From: Bacteroidia bacterium
GTDB taxonomy: Bacteria; Bacteroidota; Bacteroidia; Bacteroidales; BM520
DNA length: 7,957 bases
Assembly (NCBI GenBank): GCA_009930445.1
Contig: RZYD01000099.1
Span: 1 to 7,957 of the forward strand
Direction: 5' to 3'
The first letter of the stretch is position 1. Every line of letters starts with the position of its first letter. This document shows, in pieces, positions 1-7,734 of this stretch. The position numbers were made by a program, and so were the translations under genes. Under the pieces are notes generated by a model. That model did not search any database and was not told where the DNA came from. It worked only from the letters and a program-made list of their open reading frames with translations.

Positions 1-96
1 GAGATTTAAACTTTTGTGCATTTACTCAAAATTCTAACGGTTTGATAGGTTGGAGCTTCGAAATCCCGGCCTACGCATATTGCCACCGTTACCGCC
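1..96. repeat. Right-hand part of a structured attC-like repeat element, cut by the window edge
   Basis: This non-coding stretch matches the right two thirds of the complete element at 7735-7865. The strongest shared block is 42-65 against 7815-7838, 18 of 24 bases identical and ending in GCT(T/C)CGAAATC. Both copies also have a small hairpin at the same place: here AACTTTTG (9-16) faces CAAAATT (27-33) around a 10-base loop, and the other copy has a different stem but the same loop size. The right arm (about 66-87) ends in CCGTT, as in the other copy. The left arm would lie upstream of base 1, so the full fold cannot be checked. GTTACCGCC at 88-96 marks the boundary with the operon-carrying unit. 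What the element does is unknown to me; it resembles a recombination site. Confidence 0.6.
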
Positions 97-350
97 AAGT
101 GTAAGAGACAGACAACGACAGAGAAACATTGAAAAGTAAACCATTGTGAAAGGACAAAAAAACGAAATATCGACAAGACCAAAGAGCCGACACTCAAACC
201 GACCTGATGTTTTTTATTTTTTGCCCACCGCACATTTTTTAAAACAATTGCCGACCCACATTGCACACATTGCCAAAGCCCCACAAGCCAACGCTGAAAC
301 CAAAGCTTTGTCAAAGAGTGCAATTTTGCTGACACACGAATAGAAAATAC
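97..350. other. Gene-free leader of the operon
   Basis: No credible gene lies here; the short open frames on both strands run through repeat DNA and have no recognisable protein features. The stretch looks richer in G+C than the genes that follow. It holds the 53-bp direct repeat (266-318) and the exact 12-mer GCTGACACACGA (328-339), both found again after the operon. A promoter for the operon should be here or in the flanking element, but I could not find a convincing Bacteroidota-type pair (TTTG with TAnnTTTG at proper spacing). Confidence 0.6.
266..318. repeat. 53-bp direct repeat, upstream copy
   Basis: This stretch matches 7517-7569 in the same orientation at 49 of 53 positions without gaps. 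Weaker similarity extends leftwards (CGACCCACATTGCA against CAACCCACTTTGCA), and the exact 12-mer GCTGACACACGA follows downstream in both places (328-339 and 7637-7648). The repeat includes the perfect palindrome CAAAGCTTTG (301-310) followed by T and another CAAAG. The two copies bracket the three genes closely. It is non-coding by appearance; it could be a family of intergenic repeats, or the trace of a duplication or recombination end. Confidence 0.85.
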
Positions 351-1790
351 ATGAAAGAGAGTGAAAAATATTTTGAGTTTGAACTAAAACCACAGCAAGA
401 AAAAGCATTTGCTGAGTTACAGCATTTTGTTGAAAAAAGTTCGGACAAAATATTTATTCTTAAAGGTTATGCAGGGACTGGGAAAACTACATTAATGAGT
501 GGTTTTATCAAATGGTTGGGTGAGAAGGAAAATATTTATTCTTTGCTAGCATCAACAGGTAGGGCAGCCAAGGTATTATCTGACAAGACAAATACAGATG
601 CTACTACAATTCACAGCCATATTTACGTTTTTAAAGATTTGGACGATGACCTTGAAACTATGAGTTCAAAGCAAGAGCAACTTGCTATTGACGATAAAGG
701 CCAAATCAGTTTGGTTTTCGACTTAAAAACTATCAATGCGGAATCTGAAAAAATATACATTATTGATGAAGCATCAATGGTTGCTGACATCCCTGACACT
801 GGTAGTTCGTTTGCCAAGTTCGGTAGTGGAGAGTTATTAAAGGATTTATTATCCTATGATATAAAAGGGAAATTCATTTTCGTTGGTGACCCATGTCAAT
901 TACCCCCAATTGGCCAGGAAATTTCACCTGCTTTGTCAAAATTATATATTGAGCAGAAATACAAACATTTGGTTCAACAAATTGAACTAACTGAAATTAT
1001 CAGACAAGCTACTGCAAATGGAATTATTGCAGCATCGCTCTTATTAAGAAATTTACAGAATACAAATCCACCTGTTAAATTCGCTTCTTTCCCGTTAAAA
1101 GGGCATTCAAATATTACTCTACATAGTTCTCATGCAAGTTTGGTGAATTCTTATATTCAAAAAATTAAGGAAAACGGATTTGAATACTCAACTTTAATTT
1201 GCCAAACAAACCGGCATTGTTCGGATTTAAATAAAATAATTAGGGCATCATTGGGCAAATCATCAAATCTAATCGAATCAGGTGATATTCTCTTGGTTAC
1301 TCAAAATAATTATTTGACAAACCTTGTAAATGGTGATTTAGTTAGGGTAATTCAAACAGGCAAAAAGGAATATCGTTGTGGCTTGACATTCTTACAGGTA
1401 GAAGTTCAAGAATTAGTTTCAAAGCATATTTTCAATGTTCTATTAGTTGAAGATATTTTGTATTCCATTTCCACTAATCTAAACAATAAACAACATAAAG
1501 ATTTGATGATTGATTACTATCACCGAATGAAAGAAAAAGGAATCAAACAAAAAGACCAAGCCTTTAAAGACAAAATGTTAACTGACCCATATTTAAATGC
1601 CTTGAAAGCAGTTTATGGTTATGCTTTGACTTGTCACAAAAGTCAAGGAGGGGAATGGAATGAGGTGTTTTTGTATCTTGACAATAAAATACATGGTATT
1701 CCTAAGCCTGGCATTTATCAATGGCTTTATACTGCTATTACAAGAGCAAAAGAAACATTACACGTTGTAAATGATTGGTTTATAAAATAA
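351..1790 (+). CDS. Superfamily 1B DNA helicase, RecD/Dda-like
   Basis: This 479-residue protein has a complete SF1 helicase motif set. LKPQQEKAF (12-20) is the Q motif, and GYAGTGKTT (39-47) is Walker A with Lys45. ASTGRAA (67-73) is motif Ia, IIDEAS (137-142) is Walker B, and GDPCQLPP (179-186) is motif III. LTEIIRQ (213-219) is motif IV, NGDLVRV (327-333) is the RecD/Dda-type beta element, TCHKSQG (427-433) is motif V, and YTAITRAKE (460-468) is motif VI with Arg465. SF1B enzymes of this type unwind DNA 5' to 3' with ATP. The length fits a compact single-chain helicase, with no fused nuclease and none of the long N-terminal extension of RecD2. It acts in the cytoplasm; no signal peptide or membrane segment is seen. 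The ATG at 351 has only A-rich DNA upstream and no Shine-Dalgarno. It is the first gene of the operon, 7 bases before the next. It could be a general repair helicase, but its position suggests a part in the operon's system. Confidence 0.93.
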   Translation: MKESEKYFEFELKPQQEKAFAELQHFVEKSSDKIFILKGYAGTGKTTLMSGFIKWLGEKENIYSLLASTGRAAKVLSDKTNTDATTIHSHIYVFKDLDDDLETMSSKQEQLAIDDKGQISLVFDLKTINAESEKIYIIDEASMVADIPDTGSSFAKFGSGELLKDLLSYDIKGKFIFVGDPCQLPPIGQEISPALSKLYIEQKYKHLVQQIELTEIIRQATANGIIAASLLLRNLQNTNPPVKFASFPLKGHSNITLHSSHASLVNSYIQKIKENGFEYSTLICQTNRHCSDLNKIIRASLGKSSNLIESGDILLVTQNNYLTNLVNGDLVRVIQTGKKEYRCGLTFLQVEVQELVSKHIFNVLLVEDILYSISTNLNNKQHKDLMIDYYHRMKEKGIKQKDQAFKDKMLTDPYLNALKAVYGYALTCHKSQGGEWNEVFLYLDNKIHGIPKPGIYQWLYTAITRAKETLHVVNDWFIK

Positions 1791-1797
1791 TGCAATT

Positions 1798-4700
1798 ATG
1801 ATTGATCTATTCAAAGAAGAAGTAAATATTGGAAATATTGTGAAACTCATTCTGACTACAGGAAAAGAGCCTATAGGTAAAGTTCTGGAAATAGGAAGCA
1901 ACCACATATTAATAGAAAACGAAGAAGGAAATACGATAAGAATTTTTGAAGTTCTTATCGGAGGTTGGGAAATTATTAAAGAAAACGAAATTGTTCAACA
2001 TGATAATAATTTACCAAGAAATGAGGAATTATCAATTACTGAAAAGAAACAAGAAGTCCTCATTGAAGAAGAAAAAGTTGATAACAAAATAAAAGAAACT
2101 ACAATTGTAGAGAAAATTGAGGAGAAAGAAGAAAATTGCAAATCTGAAGAAAATAAAATTGGTGTTTCAATTGTAGGTAAAATTTCATTGGATAAAATAG
2201 ACACAAAGAAAAATAGATTTCCTACAGGTCGTACGTATCGATTAAGACAAGTATCAAAAACATTAGGTTTACCAATTAATAAAATTATTGAACTTCTTAA
2301 AAAGGAAAAAATTGATGTTGATGAAAACAATCCGAATTATAGAATCGATCAAGCGGCTTATGATGTAGTTATTAAAGAAAAAGACACGATTAAAAATGAA
2401 AAAAAATCAACACAAGAAACTAGTTTAGAAAAAATCACAGATATTGGTTTAAAATTTAATTCCCTTTCCGATTTAAGTAAACTAAAAGAAAAAATAGAAA
2501 TTGATATTTCTAAACAGATGCTACCTGCAAATGCAAAAATCAAAAGGTATGGAGCTAGGCATCAGTATGGTTTTTTAACGGGTAATGATGGACTTGATTA
2601 TCATTTCAGATTTTCTGAAATAAAAGATGATATATTACTAGAGAAGCTTAACGTATTTGGAACTGAAGGCATTCAAGTAATTTGTCAATTAAATAATTAT
2701 AATGGAAGGTTAATTGCTAAAAGCTTATATCTTCCACAATCAGTTGAATCTTTTCATAAAAAGGCAGAGCTTTATTTTAATCAGGATAATGTATATGACG
2801 CTTTAGAATTATTAAAATTAATTCTTACTCATTTCCCAGATTATTCTAAATCACTTGATTTAAATAAAAAAATTGAATATCAAAACAAAAGAAGGATTAA
2901 AGGAAAATATAAAGAAACACCAATTTATCATTCTCCCAGAATAGAATATAAAAAAGGGAATACAGAATTAGCAAAGAATCAATTCCTTCTTTCAATTGAT
3001 AGAAATGATCACAATTCTGAAAAATCCATTAAGGAATTAGCATATTTATTGAGTGGTGAAGGCAAATATGACGAAGCAATTGATTTAGTGACAAAACACG
3101 CATCAAAAATTACATCATCTGATCCAAATAGCTTCATAGCATATTTCTACGAAGCTAAAAAAGATTATAGTAATGCAATCGAGTTTTTAAGAAAGATAAA
3201 ATCAAAATCAAAAATTGATGATATTAAAATATCTAAAAGACTAGCTTTATGTTATGTAGGTATTGGTCAATATGATAGTGCAGAAGAGCTAATTAATAAA
3301 GTCCTTAAAGTACGCCCTGAAGATACTGTGACACTTAAATTAAAAGAAGCCTTGTTAATTGCAAAAGCACAGGGATCCGAGGAAGAAATTGAGTCTATTT
3401 TTAAGGAAGCTGAAATATCAGCTTTGACAGGAGGAGTAAGTAAGTTTATTCATTATGCACTTGAAAATTGTGTTTTTGCTGGTGTGCCAGCATCTGAAGT
3501 ATCAAACCAAAACTTCAATAAAAAAACACTTGATAATTTAAAAGGTTATATTGAAACAATAAAAGATGGGCGTCCTAGGGAACGAGCAGAGGCATATTTA
3601 TCTCAGGCAAAAATAGAACAGATAATAGATTCCGAGAATAATAAAGCCATAAACATATCAATTGCACGTTATTGTACATCAAGTGCCGTAAGTTGGGCAA
3701 AGGAAGGTCGGAGTCCAGATACAATGAGGTTCTTGTTGCTTGAGGCTGCAACAATAGATCCAGTATATGATATAATAAGAAGATATATTCCTATGTATCT
3801 TCAATCATATTTCAAACCTACACATGAGTTAAGAGGTAACGTGCGTGAGAACTGGGATTTGATTTTGGATGAATTACTTGAGTTTGATCAGAACCAAAAT
3901 TTTTGGATCGGTATCCTTGAACTCTTAACTGTAAATAGTAAATTCTCCACTCACTTTCTTACTTCTGTTTTTAAAAAAGAGAAATATAAAGATCAATCAA
4001 TAAGTTTCTTGAATTCATTCTTAAAGATAAATGCAAAGATTGGTGTTGATAAAAACTCATTCCTAGAGCTATGGAAAAACGCAAGAGAAAAATTAAAGCG
4101 AGAAAAGGATAACTTTAACGCAAAATATACAGCTTTACTACAATCAAGTACTCCGGAATCATTCACAGAATCGTTTTTAAATTTGAGAGGAGATCTGCCA
4201 GAATGGCTTGAACAAGTTGATAAGCACAGGTTAAATATTTTGGATGATATTGTAGAAACAATTATTGAATTTAATAAACAACTGTCATTTGAAGAAAAGG
4301 AAAGATATTATAATATCACTGTAAGTCAATTAACTCAGCTTAAAGAAGAAATTCAGGATTCACCTACAGGATTTAGCTTTAATATTATAGTTCCAATAAT
4401 CGACTTTATTACCAAACTAATAGAGGACAGTTATAATAATGTAATTGAGACCAGTAAACCAATTATAAAGATTCAAATTTATGGTGAAGGTTCTATAGAT
4501 GAAAAAACTGGTTTTGTAAATGTTCAATTTGCTATATCTAATAAAAAAGGTCGGGCTCCAATATCGTATTTCATTTTGAATATTGTCAACGATGAAAATA
4601 TCGAGTTCATAAATGAAAACAATGTTATCGAGCAAACATTAAAAGGTGGTGATGAGCAAATACTTAAACTAAAGTTAAAAATCAAAGATGAAATAATTGA

Positions 4701-5985
4701 AGAAGGGGCTACAAATATTAAGATTAAATCATCGTATAAAGTAAGAGGAAATGACAAATTAAATAACATAGAGGATGATTTAACTTTGCGTTTCTATTCT
4801 ACATTGGATTTTGTTAAAATCAATAATATCTTTGCAACAACAGCGGACAGTGGGCCTGTTGAAGATAAATCAATGTTCTTTGGTCGGGATGATTTTATTG
4901 ACAATATTAAAGAGTCCATCGTTAATTCTAAATCAAAATGTGTAATTATTTATGGACAAAAAAGATCAGGTAAATCATCTGTATTACATCATTTGAGAGA
5001 GCGATTAAACAATGAAGAAAATACATTCTGTATTTCATTTAGTTTGGGTGAAATTATTCAGGATTTATCTCCAAAAACCTTTTATTATACAATTCTGACT
5101 GAATTAGAAGATTCTCTTGCAATATTATCAGATAAACATGAAAATATTCCTGAATATAAAGCCCCAGAATACAATAGTTTAAATGAAGTTCCTACAATTA
5201 TTTTTAACAATGAAATTAAACAGCTAAAAAGAGAATTTAATAAATATCCTAAATGGGCAAATAAAAAACTTGTTTTACTAATTGATGAGTTTACTTACGT
5301 TTACACTGCTATTCAAAAAGAATTTCTTTCTGAGCAGTTTATGAAAACGTGGAAAAGCTTCTTGGAGAAAGGTTTTTTTACTTCTGTTTTAATTGGACAG
5401 GATATAATGCCAAAATTTAAAGCTGCATATCCAAATGAATTTGGAGTTACAGAGGATAAACGTTTGTCATACTTAAAAAAATCAGATGCAATAAACTTGA
5501 TTGAAAAACCAATTTGGGATACAAATAAGGATAGGTCTCGCTTCTTGGGTAATGCCACAAACTTAATTCTAGAGTATACATCTTCAAATCCTTATTATGT
5601 ACAAATATTTTGTGCTAGACTTGTAGATTATATGAATGATAACAAAGCTATTAGTGTAACTGAAGCCGATGTACATGATGTAGCTGATTCGTTTATTAAA
5701 GGAGAACAGGCACTTACTGCTGATAAGTTTGATAATCTTATAACAGCAGGTGATGCTGATTTAGATGCATTCGATCCAAACGATGTTTTAACTGCATTAA
5801 AAACAATTGCAATTGCTTCAAAGAATTTAGATAGTTGTCCAAGAGAGGCAATTAATTTGGGTGAAGTAGATTACGAGGAAAAAATATTAAAAGATTTGAA
5901 AGACAGGGAAGTTTTATCAATTCCTCAGCCAGGTTATTTTAAAATTAATGTAAGACTATTTAAAGAATGGTTATTAATAAATTAG
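1798..5985 (+). CDS. Giant multidomain protein: Sm-like, IF2-N-like, cold-shock-like, TPR and C-terminal P-loop ATPase
   Basis: I recognise parts but not the whole of this 1395-residue protein. Residues 9-60 look like a small Sm/SH3-type barrel. Residues 63-125 are a Glu/Lys-rich linker. Residues 146-191 (TYRLRQVSKTLGL onward) resemble the IF2 N-terminal module. Residues 245-312 look like a cold-shock OB fold, with YGFLTG and YHFRFSEI at the two RNA-binding strands. TPR-like helical hairpins run from about 317 to 515. About 520-880 is unassigned helical sequence, and 888-1003 is probably a beta-sandwich. The ATPase begins at FFGRDD (1027-1032), with Walker A GQKRSGKSS (1053-1061), Walker B KLVLLIDEF (1157-1165) and NPYYVQIFC (1264-1272). 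A winged helix probably ends the chain (about 1325-1395). The design suggests nucleic-acid sensing coupled to an ATP switch; that role is inferred. No nuclease or toxin domain is evident, and no membrane segment is seen. No Shine-Dalgarno is present; the gene is probably translated from the operon mRNA. Confidence 0.9.
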   Translation: MIDLFKEEVNIGNIVKLILTTGKEPIGKVLEIGSNHILIENEEGNTIRIFEVLIGGWEIIKENEIVQHDNNLPRNEELSITEKKQEVLIEEEKVDNKIKETTIVEKIEEKEENCKSEENKIGVSIVGKISLDKIDTKKNRFPTGRTYRLRQVSKTLGLPINKIIELLKKEKIDVDENNPNYRIDQAAYDVVIKEKDTIKNEKKSTQETSLEKITDIGLKFNSLSDLSKLKEKIEIDISKQMLPANAKIKRYGARHQYGFLTGNDGLDYHFRFSEIKDDILLEKLNVFGTEGIQVICQLNNYNGRLIAKSLYLPQSVESFHKKAELYFNQDNVYDALELLKLILTHFPDYSKSLDLNKKIEYQNKRRIKGKYKETPIYHSPRIEYKKGNTELAKNQFLLSIDRNDHNSEKSIKELAYLLSGEGKYDEAIDLVTKHASKITSSDPNSFIAYFYEAKKDYSNAIEFLRKIKSKSKIDDIKISKRLALCYVGIGQYDSAEELINKVLKVRPEDTVTLKLKEALLIAKAQGSEEEIESIFKEAEISALTGGVSKFIHYALENCVFAGVPASEVSNQNFNKKTLDNLKGYIETIKDGRPRERAEAYLSQAKIEQIIDSENNKAINISIARYCTSSAVSWAKEGRSPDTMRFLLLEAATIDPVYDIIRRYIPMYLQSYFKPTHELRGNVRENWDLILDELLEFDQNQNFWIGILELLTVNSKFSTHFLTSVFKKEKYKDQSISFLNSFLKINAKIGVDKNSFLELWKNAREKLKREKDNFNAKYTALLQSSTPESFTESFLNLRGDLPEWLEQVDKHRLNILDDIVETIIEFNKQLSFEEKERYYNITVSQLTQLKEEIQDSPTGFSFNIIVPIIDFITKLIEDSYNNVIETSKPIIKIQIYGEGSIDEKTGFVNVQFAISNKKGRAPISYFILNIVNDENIEFINENNVIEQTLKGGDEQILKLKLKIKDEIIEEGATNIKIKSSYKVRGNDKLNNIEDDLTLRFYSTLDFVKINNIFATTADSGPVEDKSMFFGRDDFIDNIKESIVNSKSKCVIIYGQKRSGKSSVLHHLRERLNNEENTFCISFSLGEIIQDLSPKTFYYTILTELEDSLAILSDKHENIPEYKAPEYNSLNEVPTIIFNNEIKQLKREFNKYPKWANKKLVLLIDEFTYVYTAIQKEFLSEQFMKTWKSFLEKGFFTSVLIGQDIMPKFKAAYPNEFGVTEDKRLSYLKKSDAINLIEKPIWDTNKDRSRFLGNATNLILEYTSSNPYYVQIFCARLVDYMNDNKAISVTEADVHDVADSFIKGEQALTADKFDNLITAGDADLDAFDPNDVLTALKTIAIASKNLDSCPREAINLGEVDYEEKILKDLKDREVLSIPQPGYFKINVRLFKEWLLIN

Positions 5986-5989
5986 AAAT

Positions 5990-7498
5990 ATGATTTTACA
6001 AAATCCATTTGCCGATTATGGAGGCATTGTAGTTAATGACCGCTTTGTTGGCAGAAAGAAAGAAATTGAAAATATTCAGAATAGATTATTAGGCTCAACT
6101 TATGGCAATATTGCCGTTGTCGGTTTACCTAGAGTTGGAAAATCTAGTTTAGTATGGAATTCAATAATTGCTGAGAAAGATAAATTATTATCAAAAAACA
6201 TTCTTCCAATTTGGATATCTTTTGGCGAATATGATTCATTATATGAAACTTTTGAAGATATTATTTTTGAAATAGATGAGAATTTCAACAATACGGATTT
6301 ATCTGATAACTTAAAAGTCATTTCTGAGAAAATAGGATCAAATAGTTCAATCGTTGTAAAAAGGAGATTTATTAAAAGATATTTCAAATTCTTAAAACAG
6401 AAAGGATATAGAATAATAGTTGCATTGGACGAATTTGATAATGCTAAGAATATCCTAAATCTGCAGGAATTTCAATTTTTAAGAGAATTATCATATAACA
6501 TCGAAACAAAGATTGGGCTGATTACAATATCGAGAAAATCTATTCAAGAACTAGAACCAGATAACGGTGCGTTATCAAATTTTTATCAAATTTTTTCAGA
6601 TTTAAGATTAAAATTATTTTCTGAAAACGATATTGATATCTATTGGAAAAGAATTGAAAATTATGGCATTGAAATTTCTGCTAATTATAAGGAAAAGGTA
6701 AATACATATTGTGGCAAACATCCATATTTATTAGATGTACTAAACCATGAAATATTCAATAGAATTTCTCAATCAGGCATTGATTTAAATGATACATTTT
6801 TATCTATTATCGATGAATTGCGTTTGAAGCTTTTTAATGAGTATGAAGCAATTTTAAAATTAATGACATTTGAAGGCTTGGGTGATAAATTACTGCAAAT
6901 GGTGGTTGGTCCAGTATATGATATAAGTCAAAGAGATACAGAAAAACTTTTAAAATATGATATTGTAAATAAATGTGAGTCTGGAAATTACTCAAGTTTT
7001 TCATCCTTTTTTAATGATTATTTATTTTTAAAATCCAGTTCAATTGATATGTGGCCTTTATGGACAGCAGTAGAAAATGAAGTTCGGTCAATAATTAAGT
7101 TATATCTATTAGAAGAGTTTGGAGACAATTGGGAAATCGGTTTTGAAAATAAGTTTAAACAAAAGAAGGCTGGCGACTTTCTAGATTCAAAAAGGGATAT
7201 TCAAATTAAAAACAAAGCTTCTTTTGGGGATAAAGCATCTGAACACTTAGTTGACTATACTTACCCTATGGATATGTTTGATAGGTTTATTGCAGCTGAC
7301 TGGATATGGTTTTCAAAAGTGTTTGGGAATCAAAAAAATGATTGGAAACCAATTTTTCAACATTTAGGTAAGATTAGAAATCCTCTTGCTCATAATAATC
7401 CACAATTCCTATCAGATTCTGATAAAAATCTTGCAGAGGGTTATTGTAAAATAATTCTGGATAAAATAGCAAAATGGAAACAAAAAGAAATAAATTAG
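5990..7498 (+). CDS. AAA_16-type ATPase with C-terminal Swt1-like HEPN domain, probable RNase effector
   Basis: This 502-residue protein has two parts. The N-terminal ATPase shows FVGRKKEI (19-26), Walker A GLPRVGKSS (45-53, Lys51), Walker B ALDEFD (145-150) and GKHPYLLDVLN (242-252), followed by a likely winged helix (about 275-350). This order is typical of AAA_16/STAND-like switch ATPases and matches the C-terminal part of the preceding protein. From Trp355 a second, all-helical domain follows, with VENEVRSIIK (361-370) and RNPLAHNN (463-470). RNPLAH is an Rx4H motif with Asn after Arg, the hallmark of HEPN RNases, and the layout is like Swt1-type HEPN. HEPN RNases commonly serve as toxins or effectors in antiviral and abortive-infection systems, which is the likely role here (inferred). 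The start lies 4 bases after the preceding stop, so translational coupling is likely. No truncation is seen. Confidence 0.92.
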   Translation: MILQNPFADYGGIVVNDRFVGRKKEIENIQNRLLGSTYGNIAVVGLPRVGKSSLVWNSIIAEKDKLLSKNILPIWISFGEYDSLYETFEDIIFEIDENFNNTDLSDNLKVISEKIGSNSSIVVKRRFIKRYFKFLKQKGYRIIVALDEFDNAKNILNLQEFQFLRELSYNIETKIGLITISRKSIQELEPDNGALSNFYQIFSDLRLKLFSENDIDIYWKRIENYGIEISANYKEKVNTYCGKHPYLLDVLNHEIFNRISQSGIDLNDTFLSIIDELRLKLFNEYEAILKLMTFEGLGDKLLQMVVGPVYDISQRDTEKLLKYDIVNKCESGNYSSFSSFFNDYLFLKSSSIDMWPLWTAVENEVRSIIKLYLLEEFGDNWEIGFENKFKQKKAGDFLDSKRDIQIKNKASFGDKASEHLVDYTYPMDMFDRFIAADWIWFSKVFGNQKNDWKPIFQHLGKIRNPLAHNNPQFLSDSDKNLAEGYCKIILDKIAKWKQKEIN

Positions 7499-7734
7499 TC
7501 CAACCCACTTTGCAAGCACATTGCCAAAGCCTCACAAGCCAACGCTATAACCAAAGCTTTGACAAAGAGCTTGCAAGCCAACGCACCGAGAGAAATTGTT
7601 TTAATAAATTTACCGATACTTAAAAAAATAAAAAACGCTGACACACGACTCGACAGAAAAAACAGAAATAAAATGACAATGACACGGAAACTGAATATTG
7701 ACAATGGTTTACAAGACTGGAAGACAGAACACCA
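7499..7734. other. Gene-free stretch downstream of the operon
   Basis: I see no credible gene here. It starts directly after the last stop codon with the second 53-bp repeat, continues through a short partial repetition (CTTGCAAGCCAACGC, 7570-7584), an A-rich stretch and the 12-mer GCTGACACACGA (7637-7648). It then runs through GACA-rich sequence up to the structured element. No hairpin followed by a T-run was found, so no intrinsic terminator for the operon can be assigned. Confidence 0.6.
7517..7569. repeat. 53-bp direct repeat, downstream copy
   Basis: This copy is the same-orientation partner of 266-318 with 49 of 53 bases identical. The four differences are C/T, two adjacent changes after AACGCT, and T/A between CTTTG and CAAAG. 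It begins 18 bases after the stop codon of the HEPN-ATPase gene. It contains the palindrome CAAAGCTTTG (7552-7561) and runs into a second perfect palindrome, GCTTGCAAGC (7569-7578). After that, CAAGCCAACGC is repeated, so this side seems to carry an extra partial unit. Confidence 0.85.

Noticed and set aside
215..223. TATTTTTTG as a minus-7 promoter box
   Set aside because: It is one base too long for TAnnTTTG and has no TTTG at proper distance upstream; T-runs produce such matches by chance.
307..328. TTTG (307-310) with CAATTTTG (321-328) as a Bacteroidota promoter
   Set aside because: The second box is one base off TAnnTTTG, but only 10 bases separate the boxes instead of about 19, and the first belongs to a repeat palindrome.
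6..408. Short open frames on both strands in the leader (minus 6-335, plus 146-343, minus 214-408)
   Set aside because: They run through the structured element and the 53-bp repeat, give low-complexity or Cys/Ala/Leu-rich products without domains, and overlap one another or the real helicase start. Similar products from the minus strand of both repeat copies only reflect the DNA repeat.
1995..6387. Minus-strand open frames inside the two large genes
   Set aside because: All are short shadows of long, well-supported plus-strand genes, with no motifs of their own.
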